Shown here: in pieces, positions 1-8,704 of the stretch
How positions within the stretch are numbered: position 1 is the stretch's first letter
Layout: every line of letters begins with the position of its first letter
NCBI RefSeq assembly: GCF_030563405.1
Contig: NZ_CP130749.1
Coordinates: forward strand, 744,001-808,000
From: Vibrio sp. SNU_ST1
GTDB taxonomy: Bacteria; Pseudomonadota; Gammaproteobacteria; Enterobacterales; Vibrionaceae
DNA length: 64,000 bases
Direction: 5' to 3'
The notes under the pieces: generated by a model
What the model was told of the DNA's origin: nothing
Seen by the model: the letters and a program-made list of their open reading frames with translations, nothing else
Database searches by the model: none
Made by a program: the position numbers and the translations under genes

Positions 1-501
1 CGAAACGATTTTGAATACCGTTCTTCGTTGCTTGCGCCAATTCAAGGTCAACTGGATGGTCTTTACCTGAACACGGATGCTTGGGCATACATAATAGAGC
101 CTAAGATAAAGTTGATGTTTGAAGATAAGAATGACTGGGGAAAATATAAACTCAGTACCAGTTGGCATTACTTTAATGGTGTCGGTTGGGGTGAAGCCAA
201 TAACGGTAACATTGGTCACCCAGAAGGTTGGTACATAGCAAATGAAGCTAAGATCTTCTATGACTTAGTTCGTTGGGACAAAAACATCACATCCATGTAT
301 TCGAGTATAAGAAGAATAGATATTGGTGGTGATACTGTCGCGTCTATGGGCACTACAGCTTACTACGAAGGTAGTGTAGGTTGGTTGCTTAACCCAAATC
401 TGTTCAATGACTGGGTCGACAATGTAGGAATAGGGTTTACTATCAATTACGGAAGTAGTTTGAAAGGAGGGAGCTTAGTCATCTTCTTTAACCAAGACTA
501 G
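1..501 (+). CDS. Solitary outer-membrane autotransporter-type beta-barrel protein (5' partial)
   Basis: The reading frame is open from base 1, so the start lies upstream; about 166 residues of the C-terminal part are present. Alternating aromatic and polar strands (SWHYFNGVGWGEA, PEGWYIANEAKIFYDL) and a last strand ending GGSLVIFFNQD are typical of an outer-membrane beta-barrel that closes near the C-terminus. From memory it resembles the Vibrio family annotated as solitary outer membrane autotransporter beta-barrel domain, which has a barrel without a passenger. Its function is unknown. It converges on the diguanylate cyclase gene with an 81-bp gap. The family call is from recall; the barrel architecture is visible. 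Confidence 0.7.
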   Translation, partial: RNDFEYRSSLLAPIQGQLDGLYLNTDAWAYIIEPKIKLMFEDKNDWGKYKLSTSWHYFNGVGWGEANNGNIGHPEGWYIANEAKIFYDLVRWDKNITSMYSSIRRIDIGGDTVASMGTTAYYEGSVGWLLNPNLFNDWVDNVGIGFTINYGSSLKGGSLVIFFNQD

Positions 502-582
502 TCTAAGCACCAACGCTTTTTCGATGTTTACACCGTTAAATTACGATGTTCAGAGCTTAACATTCCACGACTTTCAACGTCT

Positions 583-1824
583 TTAAATATCGACACACAG
601 TTTGTTTCTGCCAGTTTCTTTTGCTTTGTACAGTGCGTTATCGGCAAGTTTCAAGACTTCTACGGGTTGTTTAGTAGTTCTACTATCGGACAGCCCAATG
701 CTAACCGTTACATTTACGACTTCAGTTGATTTGTTGCTCTGACCACGCTTTTTAATGCCGACTTCATGGTCGTCAGGGCGATCGTTGCTATTTCGAATCG
801 TCATATCGTAGTTTTGTACTTCGGAAATGAGAGCCTGTAGGTGTTCTTTAACCTGTTCCGAGTATTTGCCTTTAAAAATAATCGTAAACTCTTCACCACC
901 ATAGCGATAAGCTTTTGCACCACCGGTTGTTTCACTCAATATACGTGCTACCAACTTCAACACATCGTCGCCAATGTCATGTCCGTAGGTATCGTTAAAT
1001 TTCTTGAAGTGGTCTATATCAACCATCGCCATTGAGTATTTTCGCCCTAAGTGCTTCATATCTACTTCTAGTGCGTGTCTGCCCGGAATATTAGTCAAGC
1101 GATCATTAAAGGCCATGTCATGGCTAGCAGAGACGACATAGATAATGAATAACGTACCAGACAGCGAGAACATCGTACTAGAGATGTATTGCACATCAAA
1201 AAATATGAATGTACTAGTAGAAAGTAAAATTGCGCTGTATACGACAACATCAATCGCGCGGTTGTATACCAGAACTAAAATAGAAGTAAGGCCAAGTAAA
1301 CAAAGGCTATACAGCACTAAAACGAAAGGCAGCCTCGAGAATCCGTTAACGATAAACAGGATACCTTCGCTCCATGACTCAAATCCACCTGACTGGAAGT
1401 GAGAAACAATTAATTGCGCCCATACCGTAAACAGAACGAGAACCAAAGCATATAGGAACATGGATTTCGAGTTAACGCCGTTATCTGGGAAGGCATACAC
1501 CAGTAAGCACGTTACAGGAACTAAAGCGGTTAACAGAGACAGTTCTAATAGAGTGGTGCCTGTGTTGAGTGGCGTTTGTAAACGAACTTGAATGATGAGG
1601 TATGCGACGAGCATGGTTAAGGACACCATGGCCATACGGCCTTGCTTAAATGTGTGGCACAGCAAAACCGCAACGCTCAGTAGAATGTATGGGAGGTTGC
1701 TAGCAAACCCTAAGTTTGAATCCGTCACTAAGATGACGTTGTTCATACCTGCAAGTAATATTGCTAATAGAAGTAAGGGAAAGCAAAATCGAAATATGCT
1801 CGACGTGACGAAAGAAGATGTCAT
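583..1824 (-). CDS. Membrane-anchored GGDEF diguanylate cyclase
   Basis: 413 residues. The first 235 or so hold about seven or eight hydrophobic segments (for example 12-32, 93-112, 122-142, 168-186, 218-233), a multi-pass membrane sensor. Residues 241-413 form a GGDEF domain, with MVDIDHFKKFNDTYGH for metal and substrate binding and the active-site motif GGEEF at 309-313, so it should make c-di-GMP from two GTP. The RxxD inhibitory site that normally lies just before the motif is absent (TTGGAKAY), so classical product inhibition is not expected. No strong ribosome binding site precedes the ATG. It is divergent from the ComFB-family gene. The signal sensed is unknown. Confidence 0.9.
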   Translation of the reverse strand: MTSSFVTSSIFRFCFPLLLLAILLAGMNNVILVTDSNLGFASNLPYILLSVAVLLCHTFKQGRMAMVSLTMLVAYLIIQVRLQTPLNTGTTLLELSLLTALVPVTCLLVYAFPDNGVNSKSMFLYALVLVLFTVWAQLIVSHFQSGGFESWSEGILFIVNGFSRLPFVLVLYSLCLLGLTSILVLVYNRAIDVVVYSAILLSTSTFIFFDVQYISSTMFSLSGTLFIIYVVSASHDMAFNDRLTNIPGRHALEVDMKHLGRKYSMAMVDIDHFKKFNDTYGHDIGDDVLKLVARILSETTGGAKAYRYGGEEFTIIFKGKYSEQVKEHLQALISEVQNYDMTIRNSNDRPDDHEVGIKKRGQSNKSTEVVNVTVSIGLSDSRTTKQPVEVLKLADNALYKAKETGRNKLCVDI

Positions 1825-2216
1825 TTATGTGGTGAGCCTAACTATAATGATGATCTTATATTTTAATTTTATACGTAGGATACGGGTAAACAAGCAATTG
1901 CCAAGCTTTTTCACTAAATTATAGCAAAAACATGATCATAGCTCGCTAATTGTACAATGAAATTTATATGTATTTCAGTTGCTATTAACCATAGAACGAG
2001 CTACACAGTATATATGATAAATGGAACAGCCGTTATTGATACTTAACTAAATTTAGATAGTTTGTGCTTAAGGGGTAGGTGGTTAGCTGAGTAGCAATGA
2101 ACAGATGTTATAACGACTAGCTACAGAAGCGGTTAGCTACAACGGCGATTAGTTACAACAATGATTAGCTACAACAACGATTAACTAGAAACAACCGCTC
2201 AACATGGAGGTGTATT
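1825..2216. other. Intergenic region between diguanylate cyclase and comFB genes
   Basis: This 392-bp divergent region should carry promoters for both neighbours. Its first half is very AT-rich. Its last 100 bp hold five imperfect 16-bp tandem repeats (listed separately) and then the GGAGG ribosome binding site at 2206-2210. I saw no RNA gene in it. Confidence 0.6.
2115..2195. repeat. 16-bp imperfect tandem repeat, about 5 copies
   Basis: Units begin at 2115, 2131, 2147, 2163 and 2179. The consensus is about GATTAGCTACAACAAC; the first unit is GACTAGCTACAGAAGC and the fourth GATTAGCTACAACAAC, and the fifth has one extra base. The array ends 22 bp before the comFB start codon, inside its presumed leader or promoter. 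Copy number could vary by slippage or unequal recombination. Confidence 0.85.
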
Positions 2217-2585
2217 ATGCAAATCAGTGTCGATGTCCATAACTATATGGAAACTTTGGTGGGAAATGTATTAGCGACAGAAGAGTATGTTTCTGGCTAT
2301 ACCAACGAGCAGTTAGCCGATCTTGCGTGTTTGGCTTTAGGTCAGCTTAAACCCATCTATATTCGCTTCGATGTCGATTTTCTGTCGGCATTGCCAGAGG
2401 ATAAATTGGTGCTGTATAAACGAAATAGTGAGATCGCGGTCAAAAATGCAGAAAGTATGATCATTGACGACAGAAGACGCGAGCGTGACGACAATGTACC
2501 CGTAATCTTTAGTCAACATAATTTTGATGATGACGTTGAATTACAATGGTATGAAAAGCCATTGTTGAGCGGTAAACAGTCATGA
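2217..2585 (+). CDS. Late competence development ComFB family protein
   Basis: 122 residues with no signal peptide or membrane segment. The N-terminal half (VDVHNYMETLVGNVLATE, then ADLACLALGQLKPIYIR) matches the ComFB family as I remember it. ComFB-like proteins in cyanobacteria have been reported as cyclic-dinucleotide receptors, so a role as c-di-GMP effector is possible next to a divergent diguanylate cyclase, but that is inference. The ATG follows a strong GGAGG at 2206-2210. The charged tail (DDRRRERDDN) is unexplained. A HlyU-family gene follows 38 bp later on the same strand, so the two may be cotranscribed. Confidence 0.75.
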   Translation: MQISVDVHNYMETLVGNVLATEEYVSGYTNEQLADLACLALGQLKPIYIRFDVDFLSALPEDKLVLYKRNSEIAVKNAESMIIDDRRRERDDNVPVIFSQHNFDDDVELQWYEKPLLSGKQS

Positions 2586-2623
2586 TAGTTTACGGTTAAT
2601 TCGGTCATTTAAGGAGTAAAAAC

Positions 2624-2905
2624 GTGGGATTCTTTTCTAGATTATTTAGTGGCAAAGAAAAAACCGAACAAAAAGTAGAAATTGAGCCTGTCGAATATAA
2701 AGGTTTCAATATCTATCAAGATGCCATTGCAGAATCTGGTCAATACCGTGTAGCAGGGCGAATCGAGAAAGAATTCGATGGTGAAATCAAAACTCATCGT
2801 TTTATTCGTTCTGATGTTGTTTCAAACAAACAAGACGCCGATGAATTGATGCTTAAAAAATCGCAGATGTTCATCGACCAAATGGGCGATAGCATTTTTA
2901 GCTAA
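2624..2905 (+). CDS. HlyU family (PF10115-type) protein
   Basis: 93 residues. A GTG start is chosen because AAGGAG lies about 8 bp upstream and no better in-frame start exists. After a short amphipathic N-terminus (MGFFSRLFSGKEK) comes a compact domain with YKGFNIYQDA, GQYRVAGRIEKEFDGE and HRFIRSD, matching the small HlyU activator family first named in Agrobacterium. That family is distinct from the ArsR-type HlyU that controls hemolysin in V. cholerae. DNA binding has not been shown for this protein and no helix-turn-helix is evident. A terminator follows closely. Confidence 0.75.
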   Translation: MGFFSRLFSGKEKTEQKVEIEPVEYKGFNIYQDAIAESGQYRVAGRIEKEFDGEIKTHRFIRSDVVSNKQDADELMLKKSQMFIDQMGDSIFS

Positions 2906-2942
2906 CCAAATAGGGTTAGAATTGATGTTGGTCATAATTTAG

Positions 2943-2977
2943 AGAGCTTTCAGTCTATATGCTGAAAGCTCTTTTTA
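2943..2977 (+). terminator. Rho-independent terminator after the HlyU-family gene
   Basis: A perfect 11-bp stem AGAGCTTTCAG / CTGAAAGCTCT with an 8-nt loop is followed by a run of T. Confidence 0.9.
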
Positions 2978-3296
2978 GTTTTAGGGTTTAAGAACAGCTA
3001 GTAGGTTGTTATTTAAAGGATTATTTCAAAGTGGTTTGACCTCTCAGTTCGAGAGGGGCGTGATTTCTTCAAATAAAACGCTCAAATTCCGTCCAAATAG
3101 TTATAAGTAATAACTTTTCCTGTTCTTTAAACAAAACGCTTGAAGTATTTGTTGTCGTTAGATACAAACGAATAAGTCATTGTGCCGATAGTCAAAGAAT
3201 AGCTATGCAAGTTGGTGTGCCCAAGCGCATTTAGTCATCCTTTGATTATTTTTTGGTAAGGATTGTATTCACAAATTGATACACAAGGAGTTTAAT
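2978..3296. other. Leader/promoter region of pntAB
   Basis: About 320 bp without a credible ORF. It must contain the pntA promoter. I did not recognise a riboswitch or a clear operator. The pntA ribosome binding site AAGGAG is at 3285-3290. Confidence 0.5.
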
Positions 3297-4844
3297 TTGT
3301 TGATAGGTGTACCAAGAGAAACACTCGCAGGTGAAACGCGAGTAGCTGCTTCGCCGAAATCGGTAGAACAGCTTCTAAAATTAGGATTTGAAGTTTGTGT
3401 TGAATCACAAGCAGGTGCGTTAGCAAGTTTTGAAGATGCAGCTTATGAACAAGCTGGAGCAAAAGTTGTCACCGCAGATGAAGCTTGGAAATCCGATATT
3501 ATTTTTAAAGTTAACGCTCCGATCGTTGATGAAACTAAAAATGAAATCGATTTACTTAAAGATGGCGCAACATTAGTCAGCTTTATTTGGCCAGCTCAAA
3601 ATCCAGAATTAATGGAACAATTGTCCACGCGTAACATCAACGTGATGGCGATGGATTCTGTACCACGTATTTCAAGAGCTCAAGCGTTAGATGCATTGAG
3701 TTCTATGGCTAACATCGCGGGTTATCGTGCTGTTGTTGAAGCGGCGCATGAGTTTGGTCGATTCTTCACAGGTCAAATTACGGCGGCAGGCAAAGTTCCA
3801 CCAGCGAAGGTACTGGTTGCTGGTGCGGGTGTTGCTGGCCTAGCAGCAATTGGCGCTGCGGGTAGTTTGGGTGCGATCGTTCGTTCGTTCGATGTTCGTC
3901 CTGAAGTAAAAGAGCAAGTCGAGTCTATGGGCGCTGAATTCTTGGAAGTGGATTTCAAGGAAGATACCAGCGCGGGCGACGGCTACGCAAAAGAGATGTC
4001 TGAAGCATTCAATAAGAAAGCTGAAGAACTTTATGCAGCTCAAGCTAAAGATGTCGATATCATCATTACTACGGCGCTGATTCCTGGTCGTCCGGCACCT
4101 AAGCTGATTACCAAAGAGATGGTAGACAGCATGAGTGCAGGTAGCGTGATTGTTGACCTTGCGGCAGCCAATGGCGGCAACTGTGAATATACCGTCGCGG
4201 ATCAAGTCATTACAACTGCTAACGGCGTGAAAGTGGTAGGTTACACAGATATGGTTGGTCGACTACCGACTCAATCATCTCAACTGTATGCAACGAACCT
4301 AGTTAACTTACTTAAACTGCTTTGCAAAGAGAAAGATGGCAACATCAATATTGACTTTGAAGATGTCGTGCTACGCGGTGTTACTGTGGTTAAAGAGGGG
4401 GAAGTCACTTGGCCAGCTCCGCCAATTAAAGTTTCAGCTCAACCACAACAAGCTAAGCCAAAAGCGGCCAAACCAGAGCCTAAAGTTGAAGAGCCGGTTT
4501 CTCCAATTAAGAAAGTGGCGGGTATGGCGGTTGCTGTTGGTGCATTCGCTTGGGTAGCGTCGGTTGCTCCTGCTGCGTTCTTATCTCACTTTACCGTTTT
4601 TGTACTCGCTTGTGTGGTGGGTTATTACGTCGTTTGGAATGTAAGTCATTCTCTGCATACGCCGTTGATGTCGGTAACTAACGCGATTTCAGGAATCATT
4701 GTAGTCGGTGCACTGTTACAGATAGGACAAGGAAGTGGCGTTGTCACGTTCTTATCATTTATTGCCGTATTAATTGCAAGTATCAATATCTTTGGTGGCT
4801 TTACCGTGACCAAACGTATGCTTGAAATGTTCCGTAAAGACTAA
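3297..4844 (+). CDS. pntA: NAD(P) transhydrogenase subunit alpha PntA
   Basis: 515 residues. PntA and PntB form the inner-membrane proton-translocating transhydrogenase, which moves hydride between NADH and NADP+ using the proton gradient. The N-terminal two thirds are the NAD(H)-binding domain, with the GAGVAGLAAIGAAGSLGA dinucleotide fold and the RPEVKEQVESMGAEFLE region. A Pro/Ala-rich linker and four C-terminal membrane segments follow, ending FGGFTVTKRMLEMFRKD. The TTG at 3297 is preferred: AAGGAG lies 6 bp before it and the product begins MLIGVPRE, matching E. coli MRIGIPRE. TTG at 3300 is the alternative. A rare start codon may limit expression. pntB follows after 10 bp. Confidence 0.97.
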   Translation: MLIGVPRETLAGETRVAASPKSVEQLLKLGFEVCVESQAGALASFEDAAYEQAGAKVVTADEAWKSDIIFKVNAPIVDETKNEIDLLKDGATLVSFIWPAQNPELMEQLSTRNINVMAMDSVPRISRAQALDALSSMANIAGYRAVVEAAHEFGRFFTGQITAAGKVPPAKVLVAGAGVAGLAAIGAAGSLGAIVRSFDVRPEVKEQVESMGAEFLEVDFKEDTSAGDGYAKEMSEAFNKKAEELYAAQAKDVDIIITTALIPGRPAPKLITKEMVDSMSAGSVIVDLAAANGGNCEYTVADQVITTANGVKVVGYTDMVGRLPTQSSQLYATNLVNLLKLLCKEKDGNINIDFEDVVLRGVTVVKEGEVTWPAPPIKVSAQPQQAKPKAAKPEPKVEEPVSPIKKVAGMAVAVGAFAWVASVAPAAFLSHFTVFVLACVVGYYVVWNVSHSLHTPLMSVTNAISGIIVVGALLQIGQGSGVVTFLSFIAVLIASINIFGGFTVTKRMLEMFRKD

Positions 4845-4854
4845 GGAGTGACAG

Positions 4855-6252
4855 ATGTCTGAAGGATTAGTACAAGCAGCCTATATTGTTGCTGCTGTAT
4901 TCTTTATTATGAGCTTGGCTGGGTTATCGAAACAGGAATCTGCTCGTGCAGGTAACTATTACGGTATCACGGGTATGGCAATCGCGTTGATCGCGACGAT
5001 CTTTGGCCCACATTCTGCAGGTATTGTATGGATCATCATTGCTATGGTGATCGGTGGTGGTATTGGTATCCACTATGCAAGAAAAGTAGAAATGACTGAA
5101 ATGCCTGAGCTGGTGGCAATTCTGCACAGCTTCGTAGGTATGGCAGCAGTACTTGTAGGTTACAACAGTTACATTGATCCACCTGCTGCTGTTTCTATCA
5201 ACCCAGCAGATATTCATGCTGAACATGTTATCCACCTAGTGGAAGTGTTCCTTGGCGTGTTTATCGGTGCGGTGACGTTCACGGGTTCTATTGTTGCGTT
5301 TGGTAAGCTTCGCGGCGTTATCTCTTCGTCTGCATTGAACATCCCTCATAAGCATAAGTGGAACCTAGCGGCGATCGTAGTTTCTACACTACTGATGATC
5401 ATGTTCGTTAAAGCGGACGGCAGCATGTTCGCGCTAATGGTGATGACTCTTATCGCATTCGCATTCGGTTACCACCTAGTGGCATCGATTGGTGGCGCAG
5501 ATATGCCAGTGGTTGTCTCTATGCTGAACTCGTATTCTGGTTGGGCAGCAGCAGCGGCAGGTTTCATGCTTGCGAACGATCTGCTTATCGTAACAGGTGC
5601 ATTGGTTGGTTCGTCAGGTGCGATTCTTTCTTACATCATGTGTAAGGCGATGAATCGCTCTTTCATCAGCGTTATTGCTGGTGGATTCGGCCAAGACGTG
5701 GTTGTGTCTGATGGTGATGAAGAGCAAGGTGAACACCGCGAAACATCAGCTGAAGACGTGGCTGACATGCTGAAAAATTCAAAGTCAGTCATCATCACTC
5801 CTGGGTACGGCATGGCAGTAGCTCAAGCTCAATACCCAGTGCATGAAATCACTGAGAAGCTACGAGCGCAGGGCATCAATGTTCGATTTGGTATCCACCC
5901 AGTTGCTGGTAGGTTACCGGGTCACATGAATGTGTTACTTGCTGAAGCAAAAGTACCTTACGATATCGTTCTTGAAATGGACGAACTCAACGATGACTTC
6001 AATGAGACAGATACTGTTTTGGTTATCGGTGCAAACGACACAGTGAACCCTGCAGCACTTGAAGATCCAAATAGCCCAATCGCTGGCATGCCAGTACTTG
6101 AAGTTTGGAATGCTCAAAACGTTATCGTATTCAAACGTTCGATGAACACAGGTTATGCAGGTGTGCAAAACCCATTGTTCTTCAAAGAAAATACGCAGAT
6201 GTTGTTTGGTGATGCGAAACAGAGCTGTCTCGGCATTCTAGAGCATCTATAG
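4855..6252 (+). CDS. pntB: NAD(P) transhydrogenase subunit beta PntB
   Basis: 465 residues, the usual PntB length. About the first 270 residues form the membrane proton channel with eight or nine helices. The C-terminal 190 residues are the NADP(H)-binding domain, recognisable by VIITPGYGMAVAQAQYPV, RFGIHPVAGRLPGHMNVLLA and VLVIGANDTVNPAALEDP. It is the partner of PntA and cotranscribed with it; AAGGAG precedes the ATG. Pyridine nucleotide balance (NADPH supply) is the established role. A strong terminator at 6304-6330 closes the operon. Confidence 0.97.
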   Translation: MSEGLVQAAYIVAAVFFIMSLAGLSKQESARAGNYYGITGMAIALIATIFGPHSAGIVWIIIAMVIGGGIGIHYARKVEMTEMPELVAILHSFVGMAAVLVGYNSYIDPPAAVSINPADIHAEHVIHLVEVFLGVFIGAVTFTGSIVAFGKLRGVISSSALNIPHKHKWNLAAIVVSTLLMIMFVKADGSMFALMVMTLIAFAFGYHLVASIGGADMPVVVSMLNSYSGWAAAAAGFMLANDLLIVTGALVGSSGAILSYIMCKAMNRSFISVIAGGFGQDVVVSDGDEEQGEHRETSAEDVADMLKNSKSVIITPGYGMAVAQAQYPVHEITEKLRAQGINVRFGIHPVAGRLPGHMNVLLAEAKVPYDIVLEMDELNDDFNETDTVLVIGANDTVNPAALEDPNSPIAGMPVLEVWNAQNVIVFKRSMNTGYAGVQNPLFFKENTQMLFGDAKQSCLGILEHL

Positions 6253-6303
6253 GAAAAACTTTTTAAGTATTTTCTAAGCAAAAGCATTAGGCAATAACTA
6301 AAC

Positions 6304-6330
6304 AAGGAGCTCATTAGAGCTCCTTTTTTT
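6304..6330 (+). terminator. Rho-independent terminator of pntAB
   Basis: Perfect stem AAGGAGCTC / GAGCTCCTT with loop ATTA, followed by TTTTTT. Confidence 0.93.
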
Positions 6331-6615
6331 GTTCATCTGAAAGTCGCTGTATCTTAAAGCAATAATCTATGACCCATAAGCAACAATCTATGACACACAA
6401 GTAATAAGCACAGTCCGATAAACGGACGTAAAACTCATTCGAATGAAGTTATGACTACTCAAACGATTAGCGAGTACAGCTGTGCAACATAGCCCTAATA
6501 TGATCGAATTTGTCGCTATAACTCGTCATTAGCACGGTTTTTCATGCGGTTATAAATTTATCTTTGATAACGAATGGTATATATTTGATTGATCTATCTG
6601 AATTTGCGTTGGTTT
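6331..6615. other. Intergenic region upstream of vxrA
   Basis: About 285 bp between the pntAB terminator and vxrA, AT-rich, holding the presumed vxr operon promoter. A short in-frame extension from TTG at 6589 is possible. Nothing else is recognisable. Confidence 0.45.
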
Positions 6616-8070
6616 GTGATCATCAAAAGAACATTTACTCTGCTTATCGCTACATTATCAGTTTCAGTGAACGCGTTTGCTGACTCTTTACCTGAGCGTA
6701 TCGATAACTTCACTAAACTTTTTGATCATGAAATGGCAATTGAATCTTATGATATTCGACTGCTTCAGGCTGATTACCCGACTCGCTTGATCATGCCGTC
6801 TTCTATGCTGCCGCAAACTGCTGAATACCCACTAAAAGACATCCAACGCTTATACCGATTATCAAAAACATGCAGCGGAAAGTTGCCTTTAAGCCCTCTA
6901 ATAACAGAGCCTTTGGTCTTTACTCGTGCAATGTGTAAAGGAACTAAACTTTCTGATCGTTGGTTTACTCGAAGTGGTTTGATTCATCCCGGTGGCGGTT
7001 CATATGCCGCACGCTACGTTGAGTTATACCCAGAGAAATTTGACTCGTTGAAGCGCTACATGCACATTCAAGAGCGACCGAACACTGAACACGACGAACT
7101 ACTGTCTCGTCTACAGAAGATGGACAACGAAGCCATAACAGCTTTGCTAGCGGGTGCGAGTATGTTTGTTGAGCTTGATGAAATGTGGGTCAAGCGCGGT
7201 GATAGATATTACCTGTATAAAGAATCAGTTTGGAACGAAAACGCTACGCTCGCGGGTTTAGCTTTTAGTTTGTCCTCAGAAGGCAACAGCTGTTTTGTCC
7301 AACGCGGCAATGTATGTTGGGAAATAGAAGATCATTCAGAACTTCTGCAGATCGCCATGTTTATTTTGGTGATTGCCAATATCCTACTCGTGTTGGGGTG
7401 GGCGGTTTACCGTTGGAACAGTAAAAAACAAGAGATGAAGAGCCGCATGCTGGTTCTTCAAATTCTAACGCATGAATTAAGAACACCGATTGCGAGTTTG
7501 TCATTGACGGTTGAAGGGTTTAGGCGAGAGTTCGAACACTTGCCAGAATCGGTATATGATGAATTTCGTAGGTTGTGTGAAGATACACGCCGTTTAAGGC
7601 AGTTGGCAGAAGCAAGTAAAGACTATTTGCAATCAGACAACCAACCGCTTGCAACAGAGTGGGTGCCAAGTGTTGAAGAGTGGCTTCAATACAAAGTTGA
7701 AGAAGACTTTGCTCCGGGCATTGAACTTCGCGTAAACAAAGATATTGCTGCAAAAGTAAACGTATATTGGTTAGGAACGTGTATCGATAACCTGATCAGA
7801 AATGCCGTGAAATACGGTGTTGCCCCAGTGATACTAGAACTGAATACTTCTGACAAGAAGCTGACATTCAAAGTTATAGATAATGGAGACTTGTCTCGTA
7901 AAGATTGGGGGCAACTAAGAAAGCCATTCGTAAGTAAGAGTGGACTCGGTTTAGGTCTGACGATAGTAGAATCTATGGTCGGAAAAATGGGCGGTCACAT
8001 GACGCTTATCGGCCCCCCAACAACATTTATTTTGGAGATACCTTGTGAAACAGACATTGCTTCTCGTTGA
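6616..8070 (+). CDS. vxrA: Sensor histidine kinase VxrA (DUF3404 sensor domain)
   Basis: 484 residues from the GTG at 6616, which gives a clean signal peptide MIIKRTFTLLIATLSVSVNA. A TTG at 6589 would add nine residues. Neither start has a good ribosome binding site. A periplasmic domain of about 220 residues matches DUF3404, then one membrane helix (about 244-267), an H-box LTHELRTP with the phosphorylated His, an N-box NLIRNAVKYG and a G-box GLGLGLTIVE. VxrA (also WigK) with VxrB responds to cell-wall damage and controls type VI secretion and biofilm in V. cholerae. The stop lies inside vxrB, indicating translational coupling. Confidence 0.9.
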   Translation: MIIKRTFTLLIATLSVSVNAFADSLPERIDNFTKLFDHEMAIESYDIRLLQADYPTRLIMPSSMLPQTAEYPLKDIQRLYRLSKTCSGKLPLSPLITEPLVFTRAMCKGTKLSDRWFTRSGLIHPGGGSYAARYVELYPEKFDSLKRYMHIQERPNTEHDELLSRLQKMDNEAITALLAGASMFVELDEMWVKRGDRYYLYKESVWNENATLAGLAFSLSSEGNSCFVQRGNVCWEIEDHSELLQIAMFILVIANILLVLGWAVYRWNSKKQEMKSRMLVLQILTHELRTPIASLSLTVEGFRREFEHLPESVYDEFRRLCEDTRRLRQLAEASKDYLQSDNQPLATEWVPSVEEWLQYKVEEDFAPGIELRVNKDIAAKVNVYWLGTCIDNLIRNAVKYGVAPVILELNTSDKKLTFKVIDNGDLSRKDWGQLRKPFVSKSGLGLGLTIVESMVGKMGGHMTLIGPPTTFILEIPCETDIASR

Positions 8071-8704
8071 AGACGATAAAAATTTAGCTGACGGTTTATT
8101 AGTTAGCCTTGAGCAAGCTGGATATGAATGTTTACATGCCGAGCTGATCTCTGAAGTTGAAGGCTATTGGGAACAAGCGGATCTTGTGATCCTAGACCGT
8201 CAACTTCCTGATGGTGACTCAGTAGATTCACTTCCCGGTTGGAAGAAAAAGAAAGACATCCCAGTTATTTTGCTAACGGCTCTCGTAACAGTAAAAGATA
8301 AAGTAGCCGGCCTAGACTCAGGTGCGAACGACTACCTAACGAAACCATTTGCAGAAGCCGAACTGTTTGCTCGAATTCGTGCACAGCTACGCCTACCTGA
8401 TGCTGAAGATCAAGATGCATCAAAAGTGATGGCTCAAAACCTTGTAATTGACAAAGCAACACGTGAAGTGTTTTTTAATGAATTGGAAGTTACGTTAACG
8501 CGTACGGAATTTGATTTACTATTATTCTTGGCAAGTAATCTTGGTCGAGTGTTTACTCGTGATGAGCTACTAGACCACGTTTGGGGTTACAACCACTTCC
8601 CAACAACTCGTACTGTAGATACGCACGTTCTGCAACTAAGACAGAAGTTGCCAGGTTTAGAAATTGAAACCTTACGTGGCGTTGGCTACAAGATGAAAGC
8701 GTAA
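8045..8704 (+). CDS. vxrB: Response regulator VxrB, OmpR/PhoB type
   Basis: 219 residues starting at GTG 8045, overlapping vxrA by 26 bp. The receiver domain has the acidic pocket EDD at 9-11, phospho-acceptor Asp51 (VILDRQLPD) and Lys100 (NDYLTKP). The C-terminal winged helix carries TRTEFDLLLFLASNLGRVFT, TRTVDTHVLQLRQKL and RGVGYKM. It is the DNA-binding partner of VxrA; the V. cholerae regulon includes type VI secretion, biofilm and cell-wall synthesis genes. The stop TAA shares one base with the vxrC start. Confidence 0.93.
   Translation: MKQTLLLVEDDKNLADGLLVSLEQAGYECLHAELISEVEGYWEQADLVILDRQLPDGDSVDSLPGWKKKKDIPVILLTALVTVKDKVAGLDSGANDYLTKPFAEAELFARIRAQLRLPDAEDQDASKVMAQNLVIDKATREVFFNELEVTLTRTEFDLLLFLASNLGRVFTRDELLDHVWGYNHFPTTRTVDTHVLQLRQKLPGLEIETLRGVGYKMKA

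Noticed and set aside
841..1924. Plus-strand ORFs of 64, 85 and 110 codons
   Set aside because: They lie antisense within the diguanylate cyclase gene, with no ribosome binding site or recognisable content.
3773..4557. Three further ORFs of 61 to 121 codons inside pntA
   Set aside because: They are shadows of the pntA reading frame on the other strand or in another frame.
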